Of a stretch of DNA of 64,000 nucleotides, positions 1-8,588 are shown piece by piece. The stretch covers positions 186,001 through 250,000 of the forward strand of contig NZ_CANMAU010000004.1 in assembly GCF_947495925.1 (NCBI RefSeq). Reading direction: 5' to 3'. The notes below the pieces were generated by a model, which was not told the origin of the DNA, searched no databases, and saw only the letters and a list, made by a program, of their open reading frames with translations. A program made the translations under genes and the position numbers. Positions within the stretch are counted from its first letter, which is position 1, and each line of letters begins with the position of its first letter. This stretch comes from an uncultured Algibacter sp. GTDB taxonomy: Bacteria; Bacteroidota; Bacteroidia; Flavobacteriales; Flavobacteriaceae.

Positions 1-898
1 GAAAAGTTTTTGCAAACTTAAGAAGTCCTTCACTCCTTTTTTTAATACTTTCAATACCAATATCGAGATCACTCATGTCTATTGGGTTTTCATTTGAATC
101 TTCGATAAATAAAGCAACTTTAGATTGTAAAGTTTCAGCTAAAGAAGAGATAGGCGCAATAGAATTCATTATTTCATGAGTCATCACGCTTAACAATTTT
201 TTCCAAGCTTCAGACTCATTTTTGTTCAACGTTTCATCAATATTTTGTAAAACAATTAATTTGAAGGAGCCTTCTTTTGTTAGAAAAATAGAGCTCGAAA
301 TTAATAGTTTGGTTTTTTCGTTGCTAATATTGACTGAAATATGAGTTTCATCATGATGATCGGTCATGAATATGGCTCTGTAAAGGTCTGTATTTCTTTT
401 TTCAACAAAGCTTATATTTTTTAAAGAGGGAATATTTAACGTTTTCTTAAAAGATTCATTAACCCATAGCACGTTTCCAGATTCTATGTTATAAGCAATA
501 ATCCCTGTGTTAATTAATTCTAGTATTTTTTTTAAGTAGAGATGCTGCTCTTCTTTTTCTTTATTAATTTGAACTATTGTTTTGTTTACATTGTTAAAAT
601 GTTTGTGTAAAATTCTAATATCTTCTGCTCCATAGGTTTCATTAAAGTGTCGAGAAAAATCGCGATACTTGATAGATTCGAAAAAATCGTCCATTTCAGA
701 GAACCTCTTAAAAATAAAATTGAAAAGGTCTAAAACACTGTAAACAGAAATAGCTGCTAGAAAAATAGCCAATATGGTTTTGAGAGGCGAAATCTCTTGA
801 GCATCTAATCTCACAAGAGAAAAGGCTAGAGCTGTTAATAACAGAAATAAAGTTATGACTCGTATTATTAACGCTATTTTGTACCGTTTATAAGTCAT
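1..898 (-). CDS. sensor histidine kinase, NtrB/NtrY-like (3' part outside window)
   Basis: This frame is open from an ATG at 898 leftward to the window edge, so the C-terminal catalytic domain is missing. I read two N-terminal membrane segments, then a linker with a HAMP/PAS-like stretch (LELINTGIIAYNIESG), then a HisKA H-box (SVMTHEIMNSIAPISSLAE) whose histidine is the expected phosphoacceptor. The last visible residues are SEGLLKFAKTF. The start codon lies inside the last codons of the response-regulator gene (11-nt overlap), so the two are probably translationally coupled. Family knowledge: such kinases phosphorylate the NtrC-like partner encoded just upstream. The signal sensed cannot be read. 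I infer control of the adjacent exporter operons. Confidence 0.85.
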   Translation of the reverse strand, partial: MTYKRYKIALIIRVITLFLLLTALAFSLVRLDAQEISPLKTILAIFLAAISVYSVLDLFNFIFKRFSEMDDFFESIKYRDFSRHFNETYGAEDIRILHKHFNNVNKTIVQINKEKEEQHLYLKKILELINTGIIAYNIESGNVLWVNESFKKTLNIPSLKNISFVEKRNTDLYRAIFMTDHHDETHISVNISNEKTKLLISSSIFLTKEGSFKLIVLQNIDETLNKNESEAWKKLLSVMTHEIMNSIAPISSLAETLQSKVALFIEDSNENPIDMSDLDIGIESIKKRSEGLLKFAKTF

Positions 899-2240
899 AC
901 TTATTAATTCTTCTGTAAAGAGCAGTGCGAGTTATTCCCAATTCTTTTGCAGATTTAGAAATGTTACCATTGTTTTTTTTGATCACTTTTAAAATAGTGT
1001 TTTTTTCAATGGTCTCAAGTTTTAAATCTTTTGGGCCTAAGGAATCTGTACTATTTTCTATAGGGGAGAATACTAAATCGGTTTCATTTAATATATTACC
1101 ATCAGACATTATAACGGCACGTTCTAAAGCATATTGGAGTTCTCTTACATTGCCAGGGAAATGATATTTTTTTAATTTATTAATAAAACCATTGTCTATA
1201 GTAAAAGGAGGCTTTAAGTATTTATCGGCATAAAGTTCAATAAAATGTTTAGCCAAAAGAACAACGTCATTAGAGCGGTCTCTTAATGGCGGAATAATGA
1301 TTTCTACCGTATTAATTCTGTAAATTAAATCTTTTCTAAATTTATTTTCATTAGATAAGGTGCTGAGGTTTAAATTAGTAGCACATATAAGTCTGATATT
1401 TATAGGTATAGGCTGGTTCGAGCCCAAGGGTGTTACTTGTCTATTCTGTAAAACAGTTAGCAAACGGGCTTGTTGCTGTAAACTAATATTACCAATTTCA
1501 TCTAAGAACAAAGTGCCCTCATGAGCAGCTTCAAACCGCCCTTTTCTATCTGCTTTGGCATCAGTAAAAGCACCTTTTTTATAGCCAAATAGTTCACTTT
1601 CAAAAAGAGTTTCAGTTAATGCACCAACATCAACTTTTACAAAAGGTTTGTTTTTTCTAAGCGAATTATCATGAATGGCTTTGGCAATAAGATCTTTACC
1701 TGTCCCATTTTCACCTAAAATTAAAATGTTTGCATCGGTAGGAGCAATTTTATTAATTTTAAAAAAAACATCATGCATACTAGGACTTTCTCCTAATATT
1801 TCGGATTTTGAATGTAATGCATCATGAGCTTTAGTTTTTTTAGATTTTTTTTTATCTAAAATTTCTCCAATAGCTTCAATAAGTTTATCATTTTTCCAAG
1901 GTTTTACTAAAAAGTCTGAAGCGCCTACTTTTAAAGAACGAATGGCTAAATCTAAATCGCCATAAGCAGTTATTAAAATTACAGATGCATCTTTATCAAT
2001 TTCTTTAATCTTTTTTAGCCAAAATACGCCTTCATTTCCAGTATGTATTACACTTGTAAAATTCATGTCTAGAATAATAACATCAAATTTTTGTCTCTGG
2101 ATAAGTGAAGTAATATTACCAGGATTAGGTTCGGTAACTACACTTTTGGATTTAGATTTAAGTAATAGACGCATTGCTGTTAATACGTCCTCATCGTCAT
2201 CTACTACTAATATGTTTGCGTTTTTTAACAGCATAAACAC
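888..2240 (-). CDS. sigma54-dependent response regulator, NtrC family
   Basis: A 450-residue protein with the full NtrC layout. The N-terminal receiver has acidic residues D14-D16, phosphoacceptor D58, T91 and K113. The central AAA+ domain has Walker A GENGTGKD (176-183), the sigma54-contact loop as GAFTDA (223-228; the textbook form is GAFTGA) and a Walker B of the LFLDEIGN type. A Fis-like helix-turn-helix ends the protein (about 415-448). An internal ATG two codons in (MLLKNANILVVDDD) is an equally good start. It is followed by the overlapping kinase gene and is divergent from the adaptor gene at 2437. I infer that it activates the two exporter units from the duplicated elements at 2301-2342 and 19185-19226. 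Confidence 0.93.
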   Translation of the reverse strand: MFMLLKNANILVVDDDEDVLTAMRLLLKSKSKSVVTEPNPGNITSLIQRQKFDVIILDMNFTSVIHTGNEGVFWLKKIKEIDKDASVILITAYGDLDLAIRSLKVGASDFLVKPWKNDKLIEAIGEILDKKKSKKTKAHDALHSKSEILGESPSMHDVFFKINKIAPTDANILILGENGTGKDLIAKAIHDNSLRKNKPFVKVDVGALTETLFESELFGYKKGAFTDAKADRKGRFEAAHEGTLFLDEIGNISLQQQARLLTVLQNRQVTPLGSNQPIPINIRLICATNLNLSTLSNENKFRKDLIYRINTVEIIIPPLRDRSNDVVLLAKHFIELYADKYLKPPFTIDNGFINKLKKYHFPGNVRELQYALERAVIMSDGNILNETDLVFSPIENSTDSLGPKDLKLETIEKNTILKVIKKNNGNISKSAKELGITRTALYRRINKYDL

Positions 2241-2300
2241 AATATTACAATTTTATCGGGCTTCATTGAAATTATTGAACTACAAATATTTAAACCTTAA

Positions 2301-2345
2301 AAAGTGTTTTAATACCGCACATGATTGTATCATTTTCGAACACTT
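2301..2345 (+). promoter_or_regulatory. putative enhancer element A (NtrC-type activator site)
   Basis: Bases 2301-2342 match 19185-19226 at 34 of 42 positions. The best conserved core is TGTATCATTTTCGAACA (2326-2342; 16 of 17 identical to the other copy). In this copy the block is framed by a perfect inverted repeat, AAGTGTT (2302-2308) and AACACTT (2339-2345). It ends 95 nt before the adaptor ATG, the same distance as in the second copy. The sequence identity and the spacing are seen directly; binding by the neighbouring regulator is inferred. Confidence 0.6.
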
Positions 2346-2394
2346 CGATTATTGATAGTGTGTTTAAATGTCTGGTAGTTAGTGTTTTATTTTA

Positions 2395-2409
2395 TGGCAC
2401 AGTATTACA
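2395..2409 (+). promoter_or_regulatory. sigma54-like -24/-12 promoter of the adaptor operon
   Basis: TGGCACAGTATTACA starts exactly 42 nt before the ATG at 2437. A matching TGGCATGATATTGTT lies exactly 42 nt before the ATG at 19321. The -24 half is a good sigma54 match. The -12 half (TTAC) is imperfect, and the gap between the GG and the GC-equivalent is 9 nt where the classical consensus has 10. The assignment rests on the paired geometry and the adjacent NtrC-type regulator. Confidence 0.45.
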
Positions 2410-2436
2410 TATGGTATAAGCAAATTGAAGTGATAA

Positions 2437-3687
2437 ATGGATATACCTTTAGAAAAGAAGAGATTTAATAAGAAAACCATAAGCCTTATAGTGGGTGGCA
2501 TCGTGATAGCAGCATTAATCATTTTTGTAATTGTGTCAACAGGAGGAAAGTCTAAATTAAATGTCGATGCAGAGCGTATTTCTATTAGTGAAATTAAGCA
2601 GGGTGCGTTTCAAGAAAATATCCCAGTAAGTGGTGTTGTTATGCCAATTACAACCATTTATTTGGATGCTGTTGAAGGAGGGCGTGTAGATGAGATTTTT
2701 GTAGAAGATGGTGTTATTATGAAACAAGGAGAGCCCATTCTTCGGCTATCTAACACCGACTTAGAATTAAGTTTAGTAAATCAAGAAACATCGGTTTATA
2801 ATTTATTAACACAAATGCAAATTTCGCAAAATGCAGCGAGACAAAATACTATTAATAAATTAACAAGAATGACAGATGTGAAAAATGCCTTGATTGAAGC
2901 TGATCGTGTGTATCAACTAAATAAAAAGTTGTATGCAGAAAAGGCTATTGGGAGACAGGAATTTAAGGAATCTGAGAATAATTACAATAACCAGAAGCAA
3001 CAAATGGAACTTGCAGAACAGATTCTTATGGAAGATTCTATTGCTGTAAAGCAAGAAGCTGGTCAAATAGAAAGCTCATTTGCAAGAACCCAAAGTGCGT
3101 TAAAATTGATGCGTAAAAAAGTAGGAGATTTAGTTGTACGTGCTCCAGTTGATGGACAGTTAACATCGCTTGATGCAGAAATAGGGCAGTCTAAAAATAA
3201 AGGGGAGCGCCTAGGGCAAATAGATGTGTTGAGTGGTTTTAAAGTTAGAGCGGATATTGATGAGCATTATATTTCTAGAATATATACCGGGCAACAAGGT
3301 ACATTTCAATTTAATGGAAACGAATATGTGCTAACTATTAAAAAAGTATTTACACAAGTTACTAATGGAAGGTTTCAGGTGGATATGCTCTTTGATGAAA
3401 AGGTTGAAGGTATAAGACGTGGGCAATCATTACAAATTCGATTAGCTTTAAGTCAAGAAAAGCAGGCCGTTTTAGTGCCTAAGGGCGGGTTCTTCCAAAA
3501 AACAGGAGGCAACTGGATTTTTAAATTAAACGAAGATGGCACTTTAGCCTATAAAGTAGATATTCAATTAGGGACAAAGAATACACAATATTATGAAGTT
3601 TTAGAAGGCTTATCTCCAGGAGATAAAGTCATTACTTCAAGCTATGATAATTTTGGCGATAAACAAGAATTAGTATTGAAGAAATAA
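2437..3687 (+). CDS. MacA/HlyD-type periplasmic adaptor subunit
   Basis: A 416-residue membrane-fusion protein. A short cytoplasmic tail is followed by one N-terminal membrane segment (about 15-37). A biotinyl-lipoyl-like half-motif precedes a long charged alpha-helical hairpin (about 105-220). The second lipoyl half (VVRAPVDGQL) and beta-barrel and membrane-proximal regions follow. Known role: it bridges an inner-membrane ABC exporter to a TolC-type channel. It opens a rightward unit of nine genes, and its stop codon overlaps the start of the protease gene by one base (TAATG). The matching ATPases, permeases and TolC are all in this locus. Substrate unknown. Confidence 0.9.
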   Translation: MDIPLEKKRFNKKTISLIVGGIVIAALIIFVIVSTGGKSKLNVDAERISISEIKQGAFQENIPVSGVVMPITTIYLDAVEGGRVDEIFVEDGVIMKQGEPILRLSNTDLELSLVNQETSVYNLLTQMQISQNAARQNTINKLTRMTDVKNALIEADRVYQLNKKLYAEKAIGRQEFKESENNYNNQKQQMELAEQILMEDSIAVKQEAGQIESSFARTQSALKLMRKKVGDLVVRAPVDGQLTSLDAEIGQSKNKGERLGQIDVLSGFKVRADIDEHYISRIYTGQQGTFQFNGNEYVLTIKKVFTQVTNGRFQVDMLFDEKVEGIRRGQSLQIRLALSQEKQAVLVPKGGFFQKTGGNWIFKLNEDGTLAYKVDIQLGTKNTQYYEVLEGLSPGDKVITSSYDNFGDKQELVLKK

Positions 3688-4778
3688 TGAGGAACCTGTT
3701 AATAATATTATTTAGTTTTTTGTTTCACGGAATTGGACTGACCCAGGTTAATGACGTCAATAAACCAGTAGAGAATTTTGAATCGCTTTGGAGTGAGTTT
3801 GATAGTAGGTATGCTAATTTTGAATTGAAACAAATAAACTGGAATAAAGTTTATGAAAAATATAGACCGCAAGTAAATAAAAATACTACTAACGAGGAAC
3901 TTTACGAAGTTTGTTGTGCAATGTTACAAGAGTTAAAAGATGGTCATGTAAGGATCTTACCTGGTTTTAAAGACGATAAACTTGAGTGTGGACCTTCTTA
4001 CGCTTGTAATATTCAATTAGAATTTAATTCTGAAGAAAAATATGTTGCATTTCAATATGTAATTGATAAGGAGCTAAAGAAGAATGGATTTTCAGCACCA
4101 GTAAAAAACAATGTCGCCAAAAATACAAACACGAATTTTCAATATCGCTTTTCAGATGTCTATGGCTATTTAAGGCTGGACGAAATGACGCGAAAAAATA
4201 CTTCTGGGAAATATCAAAGAGCGATAGATGAAGCCATCGAGGCTTTACATCAAAAACAGGGATTAATAATTGATTTAAGATTTAATGGCGGTGGTTGGGA
4301 TAGTAGCGCTTACAAATTGGCGAGTAGGTTTGTCGCAGAGAAATCGTCTCTAGGGCACTATGAACGCACTCGAATAAAAGGTAAAAATGAGTTTGCGCCT
4401 ATGAAACACAGAGAGATAAAGTCGGGAGGAAAAAAGCAGTTTACAAACCCCATTGTTATATTAACAAGTTGTTATACGGCTAGTGCTGCAGAGGTGTTTA
4501 TACTTCTTTTAAAAGGGTTACCCAATGTTACCATTATAGGAAATAACACTGAAGGGATGTTTTCTGACATATATAGATTTAAATTACCTAACAGATGGAA
4601 TGTTACTTTATCCAATCAGCAATTCTTTTCTATGAATAAAGAGAACTTTGAAGGTAAGGGGTTTTCTCCAGATGTTTTGGTGCTAAATGGTGAAAAAGAT
4701 ATTGAACGTCAAAGTGACCCGGTAATTAATGCGGCTGTTACCGTTTTAAAAGAGAGAATAAATTCTAACAAAATATAA
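3687..4778 (+). CDS. S41 family serine peptidase, periplasmic
   Basis: A 363-residue protein with a signal peptide (about 1-20), so it is exported. A DGH motif (H87) is followed by the S41 catalytic core: LIIDLRFNGGG (about 193-203) and the nucleophile region TASAAE with S266. The downstream position that holds a catalytic lysine in C-terminal processing proteases reads IGNNTEGMF and has no lysine. It therefore resembles the histidine-using tricorn-like branch more than the Prc/CtpA branch. No PDZ domain is evident. It sits between the adaptor and the ATPase and shares a base with the adaptor stop. I infer a role in processing or clearing a peptide handled by the exporter. The fold is confident, the role is not. 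Confidence 0.85.
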   Translation: MRNLLIILFSFLFHGIGLTQVNDVNKPVENFESLWSEFDSRYANFELKQINWNKVYEKYRPQVNKNTTNEELYEVCCAMLQELKDGHVRILPGFKDDKLECGPSYACNIQLEFNSEEKYVAFQYVIDKELKKNGFSAPVKNNVAKNTNTNFQYRFSDVYGYLRLDEMTRKNTSGKYQRAIDEAIEALHQKQGLIIDLRFNGGGWDSSAYKLASRFVAEKSSLGHYERTRIKGKNEFAPMKHREIKSGGKKQFTNPIVILTSCYTASAAEVFILLLKGLPNVTIIGNNTEGMFSDIYRFKLPNRWNVTLSNQQFFSMNKENFEGKGFSPDVLVLNGEKDIERQSDPVINAAVTVLKERINSNKI

Positions 4779-4820
4779 AAATCATACTAACCAGTTGACA
4801 TTGTATTAAACGATATTATC

Positions 4821-5498
4821 ATGATAAAAATTACAGATTTAGAAAAGTATTATAAAACTGAAGAATTACAAACTATAGCATTAAATAAATTATCCTTTGA
4901 AGTGGAAAAAGGGGAGTTCGTTGCAATTATGGGACCTTCAGGATGTGGTAAATCTACACTTCTTAATATTTTAGGAATGTTAGACGATTCCGATGGCGGT
5001 AGTTTTATTTTTAATGGGGAAGAAGTCATTCATTATAACGAACGTAAGCGAGCAAATATTCGAAAACATAATATCGGTTTCGTTTTTCAAAGTTTTAATT
5101 TGATAGATCAATTATCTGTTTTTGAAAACGTTGAACTTCCGTTAATCTACACGGGTGTAAAAAAGGCAGAGCGAAAAAAACGCGTGCATGAGGTATTAGA
5201 AAAAATGCAAATTATGCACAGACGTAAGCACTTTCCTCAGCAGTTATCTGGAGGTCAGCAACAAAGAGTTGCAGTAGCTAGAGCTGTTGTTAATAACCCT
5301 AAACTGATATTGGCCGATGAGCCTACAGGGAATTTGGATAGCAGTAACGGTAATGAGGTCATGGATTTACTAACCGAGCTTAACACACAAGGAACTACCA
5401 TTATAATGGTTACACATAGTGAGCACGATGCGAAGTTTACGCATCGTATTATAAGAATGTTAGATGGCCAAAAGGTTACAGAGAATGTTTTAGCTTAA
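4821..5498 (+). CDS. ABC transporter ATPase, LolD/MacB type (copy 1)
   Basis: A 225-residue stand-alone nucleotide-binding protein with all motifs intact: Walker A GPSGCGKST (38-46), Q-loop in GFVFQSFN, signature LSGGQQQ (141-147), Walker B LILADEP (161-167), D-loop GNLDS and H-loop TH (about 198). Length and sequence fit the LolD/MacB subfamily that powers FtsX-type permeases by mechanotransmission rather than by transport through a membrane channel. It lies 42 nt after the protease gene and probably energises one or more of the five permeases downstream. Of the two ATPases in the locus this one has the canonical signature and D-loop. Confidence 0.93.
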   Translation: MIKITDLEKYYKTEELQTIALNKLSFEVEKGEFVAIMGPSGCGKSTLLNILGMLDDSDGGSFIFNGEEVIHYNERKRANIRKHNIGFVFQSFNLIDQLSVFENVELPLIYTGVKKAERKKRVHEVLEKMQIMHRRKHFPQQLSGGQQQRVAVARAVVNNPKLILADEPTGNLDSSNGNEVMDLLTELNTQGTTIIMVTHSEHDAKFTHRIIRMLDGQKVTENVLA

Positions 5499-5506
5499 AA
5501 AATATC

Positions 5507-5526
5507 ATCAATCAAAAACCGAACAG
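5507..5526 (+). repeat. 20-bp direct repeat, left copy
   Basis: ATCAATCAAAAACCGAACAG occurs here and again, perfectly, at 6104-6123. The two copies bracket the small lipoprotein gene at 5611-6099. An 8-nt inverted repeat (CTTCAGTA at 5536-5543, TACTGAAG at 5569-5576) lies just inside the left copy. Confidence 0.85.
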
Positions 5527-5610
5527 GTGGAAGGTCTTCAGTATAAAATAAGTCAATCAAATTAATTGTACTGAAGTTCGGAAGCTAAATTTATCGAGCG
5601 TAATCAAAAT

Positions 5611-6099
5611 ATGAAAAGAATAAAACAAATATCAATATTATTCACATTAACCTTTTTCTGTTTGTCCTGTAAAGTATCAGTTGATAAGAATTCTACTCAA
5701 ATTAGAGCATATACTCCAACGGATAAAGAGATATATGATGGTATTATGAAAATGGATAGCATATTTTTTAATGCTTACAATACTTGCGATTTAGCAACAC
5801 AAGCTGATATTTATAGTAATGATATTGAGTTTTTTCATGATAAAGGCGGGTTGATGACTTCTAAACCGGATATTATTGATGGAACCAAAAGGAATATTTG
5901 TGGAAAAGTAACTAGAAATTTAATAAAAGAAAGTGTTGAAGTATATCCTATTAAAAATTATGGGGCAGTTCAAATAGGTTTTCATAAGTTTTATAATAAT
6001 CAGGAACCTGAAGTTAAATCAACACCTGTAAAGTTTATTATTATCTGGCATAATGAAAAAGGGAAATGGAAAATTAAAAAAGTAGTGAGTCTGCATTAA
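5611..6099 (+). CDS. NTF2-fold (DUF4440-like) lipoprotein
   Basis: A 162-residue protein with a lipoprotein signal ending in a lipobox (FCLSC, cysteine about 20). The mature part looks like an NTF2/SnoaL-type cone fold: a helix with FFNAYNTCDL, then DIEFFHD, a GTKRNICGKV segment and a closing strand WHNEKGKWKIKKVVSLH. Proteins of this class range from small-molecule binders to enzymes, and no catalytic set is evident. It lies between the ATPase and the first permease, with longer flanking gaps than elsewhere in the operon, and it is bracketed by a perfect 20-bp direct repeat. That suggests insertion into, or duplication of, the ancestral ATPase-permease junction. Its role in export is unknown. 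Confidence 0.75.
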   Translation: MKRIKQISILFTLTFFCLSCKVSVDKNSTQIRAYTPTDKEIYDGIMKMDSIFFNAYNTCDLATQADIYSNDIEFFHDKGGLMTSKPDIIDGTKRNICGKVTRNLIKESVEVYPIKNYGAVQIGFHKFYNNQEPEVKSTPVKFIIIWHNEKGKWKIKKVVSLH

Positions 6100-6103
6100 T
6101 AAA

Positions 6104-6123
6104 ATCAATCAAAAACCGAACAG
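6104..6123 (+). repeat. 20-bp direct repeat, right copy
   Basis: Perfect second copy of the sequence at 5507-5526. It ends 15 nt before the first permease start codon, where the leader of the permease gene would lie. If the intervening segment were removed by recombination between the copies, the ATPase and permease genes would be rejoined. Confidence 0.85.
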
Positions 6124-6138
6124 TAATTTATAGAAATT

Positions 6139-8541
6139 ATGCTCAAAAATTATTTCAAAATAGCGTTTAGAAACCTTCTTAAGAACAAGGTGTATTCATT
6201 CATCAATATTTTTGGATTAGCCATAGGTATGGCCGTGGCAATAATGATTGGGCTTTGGATTAAGGATGAGTTAAGTTATAATGATTATTTCACCAATAAA
6301 TCTAAGGTTGCTCAAATATTTCAAAGTCAAACTTTTAATGGGGAAACAGGAACAGATCCTTCCATTCCAAGACCATTGGAGTTTGAGTTGCGTGAAAACT
6401 ATGCCGATTATTTTAAGCATATTGTCATGTCTTCTTGGAACAATTCAAACTATTTAAAAGTTGGTGATGTAAGTATTTCAAGAACAGGGAATTTTATGCA
6501 GGAAGAAGCTCCTGAGTTATTAGATTTAAAGATGCTACGAGGCGATCATAAGGCTTTGAAAGAGGTTAATTCAATCATGCTTTCTGCATCTTTGGCTAAA
6601 GATTTATTTGGTAACCAAGATCCAATGGGAAAACCAATTACCATAAATAATGAAGGCGATTTAATGGTTACTGCTGTTTATGAAGACATACCAGAGAGTA
6701 CTTCTTTTTCTGATTTAGAATATGTGTGTAATTGGGAAATGATGATTCAAACTTATGATTGGATGCAAAATGCAAAGGATCAATGGGGAAACAATTCGTT
6801 TCAACTATTTGTTCAAATTACAGAAAATGCCTCTATGGAGTCAGTTTCTGCTGTAATAAAAGATGCTAAAAAGAAAGTTGCTGGGAAAGCAATAGAGCCA
6901 TTTAATCCTCAGCTTATGTTATTACCTATGAAAGATTGGCATTTGCGTAATAATTTTGAAAATGGAGTGCAAACAGGAGGGCGTATTGAAAATGTGTGGA
7001 TGTTCGGTATAATTGGTGTTTTTGTATTGCTTTTGGCTTGTATTAATTTTATCAATTTGAGTACAGCGCGTTCAGAAAAAAGAGCTACAGAAGTGGGTAT
7101 TAGAAAATCAATTGGATCTAATCGTAAACAATTGATTGTGCAGTTTTTAAGTGAATCATTCCTTGTAGTTGTATTTGCTTTTTTTGTAGCCGTCGGGATT
7201 GTATTATTGTTTTTAAGTGGTTTTAATACTTTGGCAAGTAAGGCTATCGTTTTCCCATGGTCAAATATTAATTTTTGGTTTTGGGCATTTCTATTTATAG
7301 TATTTACTGCAATTGTTTCTGGTAGCTATCCTGCTTTGTATTTGTCGTCTTTTAATCCAGTAAGTGTTCTAAAAGGTACTTTTAAGGCAGGACGTTATTC
7401 TGCTTTACCGCGAAAAATTTTAGTAGTCATGCAATTTACTTTTTCCGTAGCATTAATTATTGGCACTATGGTAGTTATGAGTCAAATTGAATATAGCAAA
7501 AACCGACCCATTGGCTATGATAAAAATGGATTGGTACAGCTTCCAGTTATGAGTCCGGAGTTTCAAGGAAAAGCAGATATGATAAGAAACCAGTTTATAG
7601 AATCTGGAGCAATTACTAACATGTCCACTTCTAGCAGCCCAACAACACAAGTTTGGTCTAACAGGAGTGGTTATACATGGAACGGCAAGCCAGAAGGGTT
7701 TCAAGAAGATTTAGCGCATACCTCCGTGTCGTACGAGTTCGCAGAAACTATGGATGTGCAATTGATTGCAGGTCGTGGGTTTTCTAGGGAGTTTGCAACA
7801 GATAGCACTGCTGTTATCTTAAATGAAACAGCTGTAAAATATATGGGGTTAAAGAATCCGATAGGGATGCTTATTAAGGATTCTGATACAGAAGACCCAG
7901 CCCCACCCTTAAAAATAATAGGTGTTATTAAAGATATGATTGTTCAATCTGCTTATGAGCCTGTAAAGCAAGCGATGTATGTTTTTGACGGATACGAAAA
8001 TGCCAGTTATTATAATTTACGTTTGAATCCTAATAAAAGTGTTGGAGAGAGTTTAAGTTTAATTGAAAATGTATTTGAAAACAACTTTCCAAGTATTCCA
8101 TTTGATTATCAGTTTGTAGATCAGGAATACGGTAGAAAATTTGAGGCCGAAGAACGCATTGCTAGTTTGGCAAAGGTTTTTACTATTCTAGCTATTTTTA
8201 TTAGCTGTCTTGGATTATTTGGACTTGCATCTTTTGTTGCAGAACAACGCACTAAAGAAGTAGGGGTTAGAAAAGTATTAGGGGCGTCTATTAGTCAACT
8301 ATGGTTATTACTTTCAAAGGACTTTATCTCATTAGTAATTATTTCACTTTTAATAGCATCTCCTTTAGCATATTATATAATGGGGCAATGGTTGCAAAAG
8401 TTCACCTATAGAACATCCGTAGGATGGGATGTATTTGTTATAGCTTGTTTAGGTGCATTGTTTATAACTTTAATTACAGTAAGCTTTCAGGCTATTAAAG
8501 CTGCGGCGGCTAATCCTGTAAAGGCTTTACGAACAGAATAA
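6139..8541 (+). CDS. FtsX/MacB-type ABC permease 1
   Basis: An 800-residue permease with the double layout common in Bacteroidetes. An N-terminal membrane helix (about 20-42) is followed by a periplasmic MacB-PCD-like domain and then a three-helix FtsX core (about 290-420, with TEVGIRKSIG). A second periplasmic domain and a second FtsX core (about 670-800, with KEVGVRKVLG) complete it. It is most like permease 5 at 16782: both share HIVMSS in the first periplasmic domain, PFDYQFVD before the second core and ISCLGLFGLASF in it. Such permeases do not usually form a conventional translocation path but relay ATPase motion to an adaptor and TolC channel. It has no ATPase domain of its own and must use a separate subunit. 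Confidence 0.92.
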   Translation: MLKNYFKIAFRNLLKNKVYSFINIFGLAIGMAVAIMIGLWIKDELSYNDYFTNKSKVAQIFQSQTFNGETGTDPSIPRPLEFELRENYADYFKHIVMSSWNNSNYLKVGDVSISRTGNFMQEEAPELLDLKMLRGDHKALKEVNSIMLSASLAKDLFGNQDPMGKPITINNEGDLMVTAVYEDIPESTSFSDLEYVCNWEMMIQTYDWMQNAKDQWGNNSFQLFVQITENASMESVSAVIKDAKKKVAGKAIEPFNPQLMLLPMKDWHLRNNFENGVQTGGRIENVWMFGIIGVFVLLLACINFINLSTARSEKRATEVGIRKSIGSNRKQLIVQFLSESFLVVVFAFFVAVGIVLLFLSGFNTLASKAIVFPWSNINFWFWAFLFIVFTAIVSGSYPALYLSSFNPVSVLKGTFKAGRYSALPRKILVVMQFTFSVALIIGTMVVMSQIEYSKNRPIGYDKNGLVQLPVMSPEFQGKADMIRNQFIESGAITNMSTSSSPTTQVWSNRSGYTWNGKPEGFQEDLAHTSVSYEFAETMDVQLIAGRGFSREFATDSTAVILNETAVKYMGLKNPIGMLIKDSDTEDPAPPLKIIGVIKDMIVQSAYEPVKQAMYVFDGYENASYYNLRLNPNKSVGESLSLIENVFENNFPSIPFDYQFVDQEYGRKFEAEERIASLAKVFTILAIFISCLGLFGLASFVAEQRTKEVGVRKVLGASISQLWLLLSKDFISLVIISLLIASPLAYYIMGQWLQKFTYRTSVGWDVFVIACLGALFITLITVSFQAIKAAAANPVKALRTE

Positions 8542-8588
8542 CTATTATCAATATTCATTAAAGGTATATTGGTGTCAAAAACGAAATC

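Noticed and set aside
5536-5576. Inverted repeat CTTCAGTA / TACTGAAG considered as a terminator after the first ATPase
   Set aside because: The 8-bp stem has a 25-nt loop, and no T-run follows it.
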